From Synchiropus splendidus (lineage: Eukaryota > Chordata > Actinopteri > Syngnathiformes > Callionymidae), in assembly GCF_027744825.2 (NCBI RefSeq), contig NC_071336.1, positions 10,727,001 through 10,791,000 on the forward strand: a DNA stretch of 64,000 nt, in the 5' to 3' direction. The notes beneath the pieces were generated by a model. The model worked only from the letters and a program-made list of their open reading frames with translations. It searched no databases and was not told the DNA's origin. The position numbers and the translations under genes were made by a program. Below, piece by piece: positions 13,801 to 28,800 of this stretch. Every line of letters begins with the position of its first letter. The first letter of the stretch is position 1.

Positions 13801-16800
13801 ATCAAAGCCTGGGGATCATTACACCTATTGCTTCAGGAAACGTGCGGCTTCTGTTATTTCTGATTGTTGCTATGTTGAGGTCCATTAGCTGTTACTGTGG
13901 CACCATGTTGTTCGCATTAGTCTCACACACTCCGCTGTTTATAGCAGCACACGTTCCATTAGAATGTTTCGTAGCTGTGGTAAGAACAAAGGCGAAGAAA
14001 TGTGTGACATGAAGAAGTTCTAGACCAAAGGGTGCATCCATCCAGTCATCCCTGACCGTTGTCTGCAGCTCTCTAAAACCACTCCCCTGCTGCAGTTTCC
14101 AGTCTATTACCGGTTGCTGGAGCGACGCCTGAACGGGGGCCCTGTGCTGTAATTGTGTCGGATCTTCTTGTGCGTGCTACGACGGGCTGATTTACGTAAA
14201 CACTGAACATTTACAGATGGACCATATTGAAAGCAGGTGACTAAAGACTTTGTTCTGAAGAAAGCTTCTAAAATGCTAGATTAAGAAAGCCAAACACCTA
14301 AATCTTATTTCAAATCCAAAAACTATATTTAAAAAAATAGTGTTACCGTTTGACTTAAGATGTTAAATGATTTGGATCATGTTAATACTTGGAAAACAGA
14401 GACACACGGGCATAGACAGCTATGAATATAATACATCTGCTGAATCTCTACACTCCATTTTTTAGTTCACAATGATAGAAAGAAAACAGTAAAAATCCCA
14501 CTCTACTCAAACATTGGCCTTGGCTTGAGGTAGCAGTTTTAGGAAAGTTTGAAAACATGTCCTCAGTGTCAGTGTGGCAGGACTGAAGAGATGACTTGGC
14601 CTGCCTGCTTTCTTAAGAAAGTGCATGTTTTCAGGGCATGAACAATCATGGTTTCATAATTTTGGACATGCAGCCCATAATACAAGTCAATATGTTAAAG
14701 CAGTGAAAAAAAAATCCTTATTTACAATTGGAACCTCCTTCAGTCAAACAAAAACATAACAACAGATGCAGCTTCAACTTCCCTGAGGTGCTGAGTTGGA
14801 AATTTCAGTATAGTATAGTATATTTCCCATTTTGAGGGACCATGGATGTGCACGTAGGAAACACAAGACAGAAAGTCATATCTCAACTCCAACATGTTGT
14901 GACCTTCACTTGAATGGAACATCATTTCTGCGACATAACTTTTCTGGACAACAGCTTTAGTGCCCTGAATCACACTGTGATGGAAAAGCTTATGCCTATC
15001 AAAACAACTGGAACAATAAACATTCCACTAGGATAGTTCTGCAACATTCCAGAAGAGAATAAATCTCCAGAAGCTTTTCAACACAGTGGTACAAACACAG
15101 AGTGTAAAAAGTGTGAATGTTATTATGCAGTGTATAACTAGGTCATTTATAACAATGACAGCAGTGTGCTTGTATTCTGGAATAATTCTTGCATGGTCTT
15201 CTGTGTTTCTACTCAAAATATATTAAAAAAACAAAACAGATCTGACCAGGATGAATGATAATAATGGCAGGGTTCATGTTGAGTTTGGGCCGAGAAGCTG
15301 ACCCCATGATTATGACATAATGGACTGAGGTGACCCCCAAACATCATTTACCGTTACCACTCTCACTGTCCTCAACATAGTTGCTCTAGCTTCTTCACTT
15401 TTGATTTCAAACTTGTAAATTCATTCTCAGAGCACCGTGATAAAGAACACTACGTCTAGAAACACACAAGCTCATTGAATGTGGGTGGCCACGTGATATC
15501 TGCTTATGAATGTAATACACTTTGTGATAAGCTTAACTGTAAGACCACCTAACATGAAACTTTTTCAACATAAAACCAAGGCGCTTAAATATTGCCAGCA
15601 TCTCAATTTAAAGCCAACAGCTGTTTTTACAGTCTGCTTGCTTTAGAGACAGCCAATCACATGCTTGTATTTTGTAACTTTACACCTCGCTACCTGATTT
15701 AATGCTGGTTGTCATAATTGATTTGGAATTTGAAAGGAGCTTCAGCAGCTTGGGTCCATAAAACGTCAGAGCAGAGTTAAAATACTGTGGCTTTCATTGG
15801 TTAGCGAAAGGAAGACAGATGTTCGTGCGCTGCCCCGCGACATATTGAGTTATTAACCGGTTTGATTTAGATTCAGTGAAAGTTTGTAACTGGGCAAAAC
15901 TGCTTTTAAGCATTCACTCCAGCTTCATGTTTCCAGCAGGTCCACATTCAAAGGTTTTACATTTCTAATAAAGTGTAGAAGCCTTCAGTCTTGGCCTGCG
16001 TCCAAGTTCCTCAGAGCTCAGTCACAGATTCTGAGACCCCAGCCCACTTACAAGCAGCGCACAAAATTTACTACCACAATTAAGCTTTCAATGAGCAGGC
16101 ATTCCTGGGTCGGACAAGTTAGCGACCGGTAACAGGAGTGGATGGGGACCGCACTTGACAGAGTCATCATTTTTCTCACCAGCAGCCCAGTCGGGCTGTG
16201 GGTTTGATTTTTCGTTTTGTCCTTTCATAAGGCATGCGGATTGAGTGGGGAAACATCAAAAAGCTTGTACTGGGATAATAATCTGTCCAGAACCAAGGTC
16301 CAGGTTTGGGTACATAAATAGTCTGCGTCGAAGGTGAAGGCTGAACTTTGAGTCCGGGTCAGTCAATGGCAGGTGACACCAAGACTAGGATCGGCCCTTG
16401 ACAAACAGCAGCCTGGGTGATCAGAATTGAAACATGCCTGAACCAGGATTGAAGCAAAGGGTTCAGTGGGCTCTGTCTTCTGACCTGGACCAGGGTTGAA
16501 CTTGGCTGGGTTTGGACAGAGAGCAGACTTGAAATAATGCATGGAACAGATTACTGTTTTGGTCAGCGCTGGATTTGAAGCCAGGCCCAGCTAACACATT
16601 GCTGGGTTGATTAATTTCACTTTTGTTCTTATGCAGAAAGAAACAGACGGTTTGCCCAGAAAAAGCAATCACAATCACTTCTGAAACTGGATGTTTCCAC
16701 CAGTTTTCACTCCTCAGTTGGCTGACGGCGAGCTGTAAATGGAGTTTTTCTTTCGTATACTTAGCGCCGAGCACTGACAGTGGCATGAATCTTTCAAAAA

Positions 16801-19800
16801 TGTTCTCAGAATTAGCATCTGAGCTCCAAAGCAAACATCCTGAATGGTCCTAATAAATTCCCTCAGTCGCCCGATTTTTGCTTTTTCACTGCGCAAACTG
16901 CCAGAGACACAAAAGTGCGTCTGTTCGGAACACATTTGTTCACATAGGCAGACGAGGGCCTGCCAGAAGACATTAGGGATGTAAACGCACAGAAGAATGG
17001 TGGAGGAGGGGGAGACGCCCCCTCAGGAGCTGTTGTTGGTGGAGCTTAAACTGCTGCCAGGCCCATGATGGAGAGGAAAAAGAGAGAAGGAACCTCCAGA
17101 GTCAGCCTTCGCCCGCCACCCCACCCCTCGCAGGATGGAAGACGATCTGTCTTTTATCAATCTGGACCCTCAAGGGGACTTCTTGATCTTTCAAGGACTA
17201 AATACAATACTGACACACAGACTCAAGTATAAACTCATTTGCCTTGCCTCATTTTTCACCCATACATTTCAATTTCTTTAGGAAAAAAAAAATCAAATCC
17301 CTACTAACGCCACATTAATGAGCCATTAACATTTCCTCTCTTACCGTTTCTCTTGAGACTCTAACGATGAAAGACAGGAGCCAGAGCTGCTTCTGATGGA
17401 CTTAAAGAGGATGGATACATCTCTTACATCAAACTTGCTGCCTGGTGAATTGTTTCTCGAAACAAATAGAATAGGTGCAGCGGATAGACCTTTAGAGACA
17501 GAGCTAGATGCAACTGGACGTGTGAGGAAGAAGTGCTGTTTGGAAGCCCAGATTGTTTCGGAATAGCAGCCACAAAACACATTTCGCCCTTTATTTGTAA
17601 ACAGTTGGTTGTGACAAGAGTAGTGGCTATAATGACTGCCTAGTAGAGAAAAGGTGCAAGGTTCCAGTCCCACCAATGTTTTAGGATTAATAATTTCTCT
17701 ATCCTCATCTCACATTATCCCCATTCTTCTATCATTACACAAAGAGTTGAGTCATTAAAACAAAATACTATATATCTTATGACTATGTTCTTTATAGCAG
17801 CCAAGTAGACTGGAGACGTCTTTTGGCTTTTACCTGTCAACCGCAGAAGTCATGCTTTTAACTGTATATCAATCTGCATTATGAGTGTTTGTAAACCAAC
17901 TTCTTCCTCTTACAATGGTGGTGTGTACCTCAAATAATGCTTTTGAGAGACACTGAGGTACATGTTCATCATCCTTATTTTAGTTCCACACTCATAATGT
18001 AAAAGTAAATAGCATACATGGGTTCCTAGGATTTTTTTTGAAACACTGGCATACAATGCAAAACCACAATCACAAACCAGGCTTGTGCTGCCTGATAATC
18101 CGCTGCCACTCCACTTCTCGCATTTATAAGAGTATAGGAAACACTGGTCCCTGGAACACAGAGTTTTGTTTGTTGAAACACATAGCGATCGGTCTTTGTG
18201 TGAGACGTGGTCGGATCAGAAATCCTAAAACGAATTGACTCTTCTCAAACATAAACCTTCACCTGACTCAGACAGTTTGGAATACTCAGAGTAGAGCTAC
18301 CGTTAGAGAGGAGGTGGCTACCTGATCACACAGGAATGTCATCTGGTCTGATATCTTCAGTGTCTTAGACACAACCTGAGGGCAGACACAGGGCTGGACA
18401 AAGATATCAACACTTTCATTCAAATCAACCCACAATTTAACTCCCACATTCACACCAGTTTTAAGTGAAAGTGAGACTGAACTGCCAACAAAAACTGTCC
18501 ACCACAAACGGCATCAACAATTCAAGAGAACAAAAGACAATACCGTTTGTTATATAAACACAACACACCTCTCACTTCTGCTCCGTAGAGGAGGGGAAGT
18601 GAGGGAAGTCCAGTTTAAAGTGCTGAGGGACTTGAGTCCCCCTGGAGGAACCTGGGAGCTGTTTTAACTGCAGCACTTCCTGATAGGTGATGACACCTTC
18701 ACATCAACAGCAGGCATTCAGCACTTTCAGATGTTCCAAACCTTCGCAACAGATTTGGGGATTTCTGATTTCCAGCACACCAGAAACAACACTGACGAGT
18801 TTCCATGGTAACAGCAGCATGTCTGACAAAGTAATTAATGTGCTTTCTGAAGTCATCTTTTAGAATAACAGTGAGAAAGGTAAGTCACTGGAAGTTGGGA
18901 CGGAAATCTTTTTTTCACCATAAACATGCATGTACCAGGGCTGCACAATAACATAAAAGAAATACAGTGTAGTGAGAGTGTTTGTGTACTTTGTGTGCCA
19001 AGTTTACCTGGAATTTAAACCAGCTGATGTAAACGCCTGTTTTCATTATTAGATTAGTTATTTAGTTGTACAAAAGGTAGTGGAGCCTCGTCATTACATT
19101 TTGTTTAAAACTGTAGGTCTTTTTTTTTTTTTTTATAGATGCTTCTATTAATAAAATGTAACCTTGTTTAACCTGACCCATTGGTGAAAAGGAATTGCAC
19201 AACGGTTCCTTTCAGTCGACTAGTTAGGAGATGATTATTTAGATAGATATATAGATATTTAGAAACTTGTTAAACATCGTCATCATCATTTGACATTGAC
19301 GCATTTTGACATGTTTTGAATGAAGTGATGAAATATAGCGTCTGATTTTGATCAAGTATACATGAACGGCCAAGTCAGTGCTGCCTTGAAAACACAATAA
19401 CCAATTATGTCAGCACAGAAAAAGGGAAAAGTCCTTTAAATGGAAAAGTCACATGATTAGAGACAGATGGGATTTGGGTCGGCGAGCCGTGCCTCAACTC
19501 AGGTCAAAATGTAAACTAAGCCGAATGAACCGAGTCACACAGTAACAATTCGCTCTTGAAAGTGAGAAGCGAACGGCAAAATGAAGCCACACACCGGACC
19601 ATGCCGAATCAGAGCATTAGAGTCAAAGTAATTATTCGGTGGATGGAGTGCAGCCAGTTTGAAACGGTGATAAAAAGTGGCAAGAGAGGAAATTGTCATG
19701 AAAGTCCATGTTGTTAGTTTATTACAACTTCCTGTTACTTTTCCAGCGATTAGACTTCTCCCAAACTTTGCTAACCACAACCAAATACTGCACAACTGTT

Positions 19801-22800
19801 TCCACATTCCAGTTTTTAACAACCCCGAGCGCACACACTTCTGTTCCTAACAAGCACAATTAACATACACTTCTGTGTGTGACTGACTGAGAATATGCAA
19901 TATAAATGTGCCTTGTGTTGTGCTCTGTGAAAGTGTAACAAAGCCACTGAGTTTTGGGGCGATCCAGAGTAGTATGACATGATTATAAAGTGATTATAAA
20001 GGATGGGTTTCAGTTGCAGCTATTAGAAAGTGCCCTTTCAGCAGGTTTACAGATTTCAGCGTCATCAGTGCGTACTGTATGAATATATGTGAGGACACAG
20101 GATGTGTGAGCGTGTCTAGCAAGCATCTCAAAATGTTGAAGCGACCAAGTTTCGAGCTTCACAAAAAAGTGTGTAACCATATCAGCTTCGTCTGGGTGCT
20201 TGGAAAACCGTCTAATTTTTGTTGCCGCTTGCCTTGGGAGTGAATTTGTGAGTGTATGCATGTAAGTCGATAAGTAGAGCATGTCATTTATGAGTGCAAA
20301 AGCTACGGTGGTGTGTGCAGTAGAGAAATTGAGTTTTCATCTGGCTGAAAGTGTATCATATTGCAGGTGCATGCATGACCTTGTGGGTGTGCGTGAAAGC
20401 AGAGTGGCACAGCGCTACACTAACATGTCTCCGAGTGTGGGTTGAACGCAGGCGACTCCCGAATAATTCTGTACGAAATCATCGGTGTGCGAAATGAAGG
20501 CTAAAAGATTTTCAGAACGTTTTTCAAAGACAAAGTGCTGAGACCAGCGAAAAGGATCAGAGTAGTAAGCAGGACTGAGAAATGTGTTTGACATTAGAGG
20601 AAAGTGAGTGTCGGCCCTTTTACATCTGAGCGCTGATGCATAAAAAGATATGAAGTGAGAGACGGCAGCTGCCTATTAAAGTCCTCGCTCACACTTTCAG
20701 AGTTAGCCAAAAACACACAAGGAAGTTCAAAATGTTACAAGTCAAGCAAGAAATTCAGGGAAGTTTTCGATGTCGAGAAAGACCGATTTCACACACAACC
20801 ACAAAGAACTTTCCATCTCTTTAAAACACAAAAACACCTGGTCAAAGAATGTTTGAGGACCCCAGTGTTGAAGACTTTCTTCCACAATGACCTTTTTACG
20901 ATGACTATTCAGTTACTTACCAACATGTGACACCTGAAACAGAATAACGCAAGACATCCATGGCAGTTGAAGATAGGAAATTTGAGCAGGTACATTCTGA
21001 ATCTCAGGTGTTTCAGAATGAGTTTGAATCACCAAAAACCCATCAGAGTGCACAATCTCACACCATTTAACAAAACGTATAAGGACATGGTGAGGGAAAT
21101 CAACCATGCAACGTTGCAGCTCAGTCCAGGACCAGTTCTGCTCCCCATTACTGAGGCTTTCTGAGGACAGAGTATGGATTCACACTCTTATCTACCCCTG
21201 AATATTAAACATGTTTTAATGAAATGCTCAATAGCTTCATATGTGAGTCATGAGACAACTTCCATAATATGTTCCGTTTTTTTTCTATTTGAGATAGTGA
21301 GTTGTTGCTATAATCTCCCATAGGTTTGTTTTTGAAAAAAGTAGTAACCCTCAGGTAAGGAAAGTGGACCTCTCTGAGTCAACCTCACTGCTCAAGAAGT
21401 GATGATAAAATGAAATAACTGATATTGCAAAACAAGAAATCCATTATTCAGTATAGCCCACATTGATTGAGTGACCTTTTGTGTAGAAACGTTGAGCAAG
21501 GCAAGAATCAAATGTGTGGATGTGAACATGAACCATAAAGGGGAGTGTTTACGACATAACCTGTGATCCTCTCACCGCAGAATAAGCTTTGATTTCCAGG
21601 GTCATGTTACAGGAGCCGAGTCTCTCATCAAGATTCCACGGCGGCGGGTCGTTTCTCATCATGGTTAATACGAGGCGACAAAACTTTGCTGCGTCTGCAT
21701 GACTGAGCGCGACCGAGCGAGCGAGCGTGTTGCTGCTAATGAGAGCGAGAAGCGGGATCACAATTATTCATGCTCAACTTTTCTCCAACACCATCAAATC
21801 ATCGATGACAGGAGCATGTCTGGAAGCATACACACCCAGACAGAACCACCAATCCTCAGTCAGTCCAAACTTTCCAGTACAACTTTTTTTCCTCTTCTTC
21901 CTTTTTTTTCTTTTTAATTGCAAAGCTAATTCCAAAATGTCATGCGGTCACTCGCTCTTTGATCAGCAGGCTGTAATCTAGATGTGAACGTCGCCCAGTT
22001 AGCTTATAGCTGTGAAGTTGACTGTGAATAATGTTGGCAGCGATAGTTATGACCATGATGATTATGATAATGAGGCTGGCAATAAAATGAAGATGAGGGA
22101 AAATAAAGTTGTTGATCATCTTGCAGACCGCTAAAAGGACGGCGGCCATTCAAATGATAATGATGGCAATGACCATGACGGCGATGGCGGTTGAAGTGAC
22201 GCTGATGATTCTTGAATAATTGATATGAGTCAATATGGTGAAAGAGATGATGATGCAGCGATGATTTTGCTTTTCTTGATGATGTTATGGTTAATGTTAT
22301 GGTGAAGTAGTGTATCACAGATGAGGATGAGGATGAGGATGAAGATGAGGATGAGGATGAAGATGAAGATGAAGATGAGGATGAAGATGAAGATGAAGAT
22401 GAGGATGAGGATGAAGATGAGGATGAGGATGAGGATGAAGATGAGGATGAAGATGAAGATGAAGATGAGGATGAAGATGAAGATGAGGATGAGGATGAGG
22501 ATGAAGATGAGGATGAGGATGAGGATGAGGATGAGGATGAAGATGAGGATGAGGATGAGGATGAGGATGAGGATGAGGATGAAGATGTCAATGATGATGA
22601 CGCGGCACCACTAGCTGTCATGACAATTGCTTTTGCAGTACTGATGCATGAATACCTATTGATGATAAAACAAATGCTAGTGATGACCATCACAAATATA
22701 TTACATACAGGTGAGAATGATGAAAGCCATTGTGATAATACGGGTGACAGTGATGGCAACGATAAGAAAGAGCCCATGCAGTGAGATGAATAAATCAGGA

Positions 22801-25800
22801 AGAGGATGAATTCACTTTCAAACACTTAAGTCAAGGACACTGTCCAGCGGGGAACCTGTGGGGGCTGGGGGGGGGGGGTCATAGGTCGTGGAGCACTTGA
22901 AAGCAGCACGTCAGGGTGTGACCAGGGTGTGGATGACAGGGTCATGGGTTATGTCTCTCACATATCCTTCATGAGTGTGCCAGGCTCCTTGGCTTTGAAA
23001 GGCGAGCGTGCTGGAGCTGCTTCAACATGCCGGCAGTCGAGGCCACAGTTGTCGTGTCGGATGTCTTCCCGGGTTATTTTTGAGATGATGACATGATCCT
23101 CCTATGAGCCATCAGCAGATTTAAGCTCTGCGGGCTTTCAACAACACTGATCCTGTCAATCATCTTGTAAATATGACATATGCTTCCTCAACCAGAAGGA
23201 GGATGCTCTTTTGAATGCTTGTTGTCTGCAGTGGTCAGCAGCAACTATGACAGAAGTGGTAGCACAGTAGTCAGTCTGGAACTACTGTACATAGAACATA
23301 TACACCGATACCTATCTTGCAATGCAGACAAATAACTGTCTGTTGGATTGGATCATACAGTCCAGTCCTTCCTTTCATTTGCATCAATGAGCGTGGAAGC
23401 CCATAATCCTGTCACCAGTTCAGACTTGAAATCCGTTTGCTGAGCTGGTTTTGCCGTCCTTCCTACCAACATCCTCTTCATAAAGTACCTCCATGTGACC
23501 GCACTCTTCGTCACCTATGCTATGATCTTCATCTTATTTTATCATCATCAGCCATGATTTGTTTTCCTTATGATCATAACACTCCTCATCACTGGTATCT
23601 AATAACATTGTTATTTCATCACCATCGGTTTTGATCCACTTGGTCCAGATGTTCAGGGAATCTATTTGAGAGGCCTAACTCGACTCGACAAGCTGACTTG
23701 GAAAAACCTGCATGTAGTTTCACACAATTGTTTCACATAAAAGTCCAGTTTGCCAGAACTGTAAATTCCATCTTCGGCTCTTTAATATTTCTGCCTGTTT
23801 ATGACTAATAAACGCTTGCCCAAAGAGTGTTTCCAAGCTCCGGGGTACGAGTGCTTTAAGGCAGCAGCTGCCAGGTCCGAGTCGATTTTTCCTGCATCCT
23901 CATCACCGTCATGCGAAGACCTGTCGGTGGAGCTGCCTTTAATGCCTCATCATGCTCGCAGAAGGAGCAGCCTACTGCCAACGTTGTAATATTTCATCGC
24001 TTGTCGAAAAACAAAGGATTTTTGCCCGGAATACGCCCTTGTGTGTTTTTGTGGGAATTCCTTCTGTGCTCCACTTCTCTGGAGTTCATTATGGCACTTG
24101 CGATATTCACTGCTGAAAACATCAAAATCACTTAGAAGACTCATGAGTGGTGATGATGTTTTCCCAGTTCCTCCCTGCAGAAGCCCAGTGTCCTCAGAAC
24201 TGGAGGTGGACACAGACTTACACTATGAACCTGGCCACATAAAGGCAGCAGCGATGCTTACTTAAAACGTTGAACAAAACCTCAGTCACTTTGTTGACGC
24301 AGGCAGCAACTACCCCTGCCACTTCTCTACTGCACTTGAGTTTTCTTCACAAACTACACAACTGAAAGTACAACCACAGAAACAGCAGTCTGTGGTTGTG
24401 GCTGCTGTGATAACAGATGCATGCGCGACACTCAAAAACACATTGCTATTAATTCAAAATCAGAAAATGCAAACAATTGCAAAACATTAACCATGTGATA
24501 GTTGCAACTTTACACATGGAGTGAAGTGTCATTCTTATTTTTAAACTACTAATATTGCGTATACTAAACATTCACAACATCGTCTGCAGTACAAACACCA
24601 CTACTTTAATTGGAACTGTGACATGAGCTGCCAGTTTTGTAGACACTTCTGTTTCAGTTACGACCAAAACCCCATGCTGCCAGTATATTTGCTAAGTTAT
24701 TAGTTCAAACACTGCACAGCTACTGCTGCTGCTTAACCACAACCCAACAACTAAAACTGGAACTAAAGATGCACTACAGTACTAGTACTCACTACTAGTT
24801 ACTACTACCGTTTCCAAACTCTCTGCTCATGCAACTCCAAGTGCTTCAGCAACCACTGTACTGTTCTACGACTGCTGGAGCAGCAGCTCCTCACGATGCT
24901 TCACACACTGCTGCCACTAGGCTGCCCCCATAAATGGTGTTTCTGTTTGATACATCATTTGAAGTGCCTCCACCACTGCTACTAATATTGCTTTTACTAC
25001 GCATGTTCCTACGATTAGTACCTGTCAACTAAAAAAAGCACAAACAAAAGCTGACGACCAGGCATTTGGCCCAGGAGGAAACTATCTGAGGACTTTGAAT
25101 TTCTCAGGCATGATGCTTTCAAGATCTAATTATACGGCGACCCAGTTTGTCTTTGTGATGTTTGTCCTCTCAGCAGTTGGATCAGGCTCTGTTGTGGATC
25201 GACAGTCGCCAGGATTAAAATTTTAATGTAGCACTAAACACCGGGTGTAAATTCTGGCTGACTCAGCATCTGTTCCGGCAGTGTCTGATGTGCATCCAGC
25301 AGCAGAGTGGAGACGCACGGCAAACATCTCGGTGAAACACAATCTCTTCAAACCGAGCGCCCCATCTGACACGTCGACCTGTTTCGCACTCCGGAGTCAC
25401 GCCGCCTCGCTGCTTCTCATGTTGCTGTACAGTTCAAACCTTCCAGAGTTCTCTTCCATGAAGTCATGCTAGATTCCTTATTGCTTTAGCATGTCATATA
25501 CAGCTTATATTGTTCACACATGTGACAGCATATGCCAAAAAACAAACAACCTCAAGGATGGACAAGGACGATGTTTGCTTGTGTGGTTGGTATACATTCT
25601 GAATTATTCTGAGAGAAAAAAAAATGTCTTGTTGCTCCCTGAAGGGACGACCGGCGACAATGCGGCAGCATGGCGTATTGTTTACTCCCTTTTCAAAGTG
25701 TTTACTGACCTGAGGATGACAAGACTTGAATCCTCCTTCCTCACGTTAGCCAGACTCACGCACGGGTGCATTTAATATTCCATAACTTTACAGCCCAGCA

Positions 25801-28800
25801 GGTCAGTCAGGTACTTGCGGAGCGACTTGGACAATATTGATAAAAAGGCTTTATAGAGCAACTGCAGTCCAAATGTCCTTGAGCAGGACTTGTTTCTCTC
25901 ACCAGGAACTGATAATATCACAGGGCGGCTTGATAGTGTGCCAGTAACTCCTGGACTGTCGCAGGAGCAGGCCCTTTTTCATGAAAGGCTCTCTCAACAA
26001 AACTCCTCTATAAAACAAAATACTGCTGACACCATGACGGGCCACATTTTCGCCCAACCCAGCAGAAATGTGTCACACACTGGGGTTAACGTGTCTAAGA
26101 ACGGGGGCAGAAACATGTCAGATGTTGGTGTATTTTAGTAGTTTTATGACCGCCACTTCTATTGTTCCCCTAGAAAAACTATTTCTATAGTGCTTGCAAC
26201 AATGTCTGCGACCGGACCCACGACTCCAACTTCGACTATAAAGCTTGAATAACATGAATTATTTTGAAAGTCAAATCCCAATGCCCTTCTGCTGTTGAAG
26301 TGTCACTCAACCAGACAGCTAACCCCTGAATGCTCCTGGCGTCCTCTGGTGTCTGCAGACTGAGCCAGCGAATGTATCCACCTGTGAATTAATACCGTCG
26401 AATATAAAAAAAAAATACCACCTGACATGGTATAAGCAACAGTCAGAATTCCATTTTGGCTGCAAGTTTGTCAGGCATCTTTCCTCACCATTAATCACAA
26501 CTGACTCAGCCTGATGAATGTTTCCGAGCACAGCGCACAAATGCAGATTCCCTTCTATACATTCTCCCATATGATCCAGTCGCTGAAATGCCAAAGCAAA
26601 CAAAGTGCAACACAAAAACAGCACGATCCGAGCGATTGCTACGGACATAGTTGAGTGAAGCATCTTATTATTTACTGTTCAAGGCTTGTTACTGCACAGA
26701 GATGAAATCAGAAACAGTGCTTTCAAGTGAACCGCTTCTCTTTTCATAAAAATCCTCAACCTGTTCTCGAAGCCAACCACAATCCCCTTAACTGCACTGA
26801 GAGCTGCAGGCAGAGCGTGGTCCACTGCCACCATGGCAGGAGTCCACCTGGCTCCATTCCCCAGCGCCGGTGCCAGACATTTCAAACTGAGTGAAGTGTG
26901 AGAGTTGAGGGTAGACAACTGGACTTTCAGGAGTTTCTAATTTCACCAATGGGAATATGATCGAGGTAGATGGTTGTTGACTGGAGCGAGACAGTGGAAA
27001 GGTTTGGAGCTCATCCTCGGATTGTGGTTGAACCCATGAATGTCACATGTAAATAGAAAAAGCATCACTGTGGTAAACATTTGTTTTTGAAATGAGTCTG
27101 CAAAGAGTCTGATTTTAACTTGTCAAATCACAGCGCACTACCTTATGAAATCAACATTAGTGCCACAAGCCATTAAAGACAAAGACATTTCACTGCAGGT
27201 GTGGGAGAGGCAAACCATCCATATCCCCAGCCTGACTTGAAGTTGGTGAACTGAAGCCCAGAGTACATGGCAACTGACTGCAAATGACTTATGTTCCAGA
27301 ATGTTGTTGACAAAAGGCAATTTTGTGCTATATTGGTCACTTGGGAGAGGAAATGTAATGTCCCATATCAACACAGTAATAACTGCACCTCACAAGGAGT
27401 AAAGACATTGCGGACATGCTCGCTTTCCATTTAGTTCAACCTCAGTGCAGGTGCTTCTTTTGTGCCGGTATTCACTGTTTCGTGGGTTAGAAAGACTTCT
27501 CCTGCTGGCATGTTTCAAAAGTGTTGGCTGCAAAAAAGGTATATTGTGATACAAAATATAAGTTGGGTTTTTTTACAAACTTAAATTTTGTCTTTTACAG
27601 TGAAAGGCGAAGTGCTGCAGTTCACATACAAAACATTTGTCAACATGTTTTACAACTGAAAGGAAGCCTCACTAGAATCATATTTTATTATTTGCTGGTA
27701 GTGACAGAAGTGCAGTTAATGGGGTAAAATAAGACAAATGAATGGTCACAGCACCAAGTGAGAACAGACTTTATAACAAATATTATGGTAGAATCAGTAA
27801 CAAGTCGAAGTGCAGAGCAAAACAAAGCTGTCAGCATTATCACTGAGTTTAAATGATTAATGTCTATTTTACTCACGCAACACACTAATCACTTGTCAAA
27901 AGGATGCTAGCCTATTGTTGCACTCAGTGTTTTTTTTCACCATCTTGTCTTGTCATCTTTTAGTCAGAACTACAGTGAATCATTTCATAAATCCACAAAG
28001 CCTCAAATGAAGAAGAATGGAAAAAAAAAAGTCTTTCAATGCCGATGTGACAGCAGAAATAAGAATGCCTCAGACAAGGAGTCAAAAACACCCGAATAAA
28101 GACTCATCCTCAGAGGGGACAGAGGGGCTGACAGGTCAGTCAGACCCCCTCCAAAGCCCCCCTGCCATGAATCAGCTAACATGATGACATATCCCTCCAT
28201 CAAATATGCCCTCAGACAAAGAGATCCTTTTGGTATCTGACAAAGTGACCATTCACTGATCGTACAGATTCTCACTGAACCCCAACAACCAAATTGTTTC
28301 CATGACGCTAAAAATACACTCTGAGCTATGCCTCGCGAGGCAACATGACAAGTCATTATACATGAACACAGGAAACTGTACTGGCAAGTTTAATTTCAGG
28401 CTCGATTAACTTTACATTGACGAAATCCTGACCTGTGCTACGAACGGCGGAGAAGCGTTGAAATTATTCCTCATTCAAGTTTTTGTTTTCATAAAGACGG
28501 CGCAGTCGGCCAAACAGCTCACAGTCAGGTCCACAAGTCGTGTTTTGGCAAGACATCCTCCAGCTCGCCGACATCCATTCACAAGCAAAACAGAAAAAGT
28601 CGATGACAGCCAACTAGATCATCTCAGAATCGTCTGAATTCTGGGAACATGAGTGCAAGTGTAGCCTCAGTGCACTCGAGATAAAGAGTGGATCAACACC
28701 ATAGTTTGATTCAAACACTTGTCGTTGATGGACCTAACATTGTCTTCAATCCATGTAGTTTTACCTGCCCCACCAGAAGTAACATTACATTTCCAAAGAG

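Noticed and set aside
13755..14012. GC-box and TATAAATA near a 75-codon plus frame
   Set aside because: The frame lacks a clear ATG in good context and family features; the motifs alone are common by chance.
22004..22825. 273-codon minus frame with a long serine run
   Set aside because: It is produced by the GAT-type triplet repeat; flanking codons show no family features or splice context.
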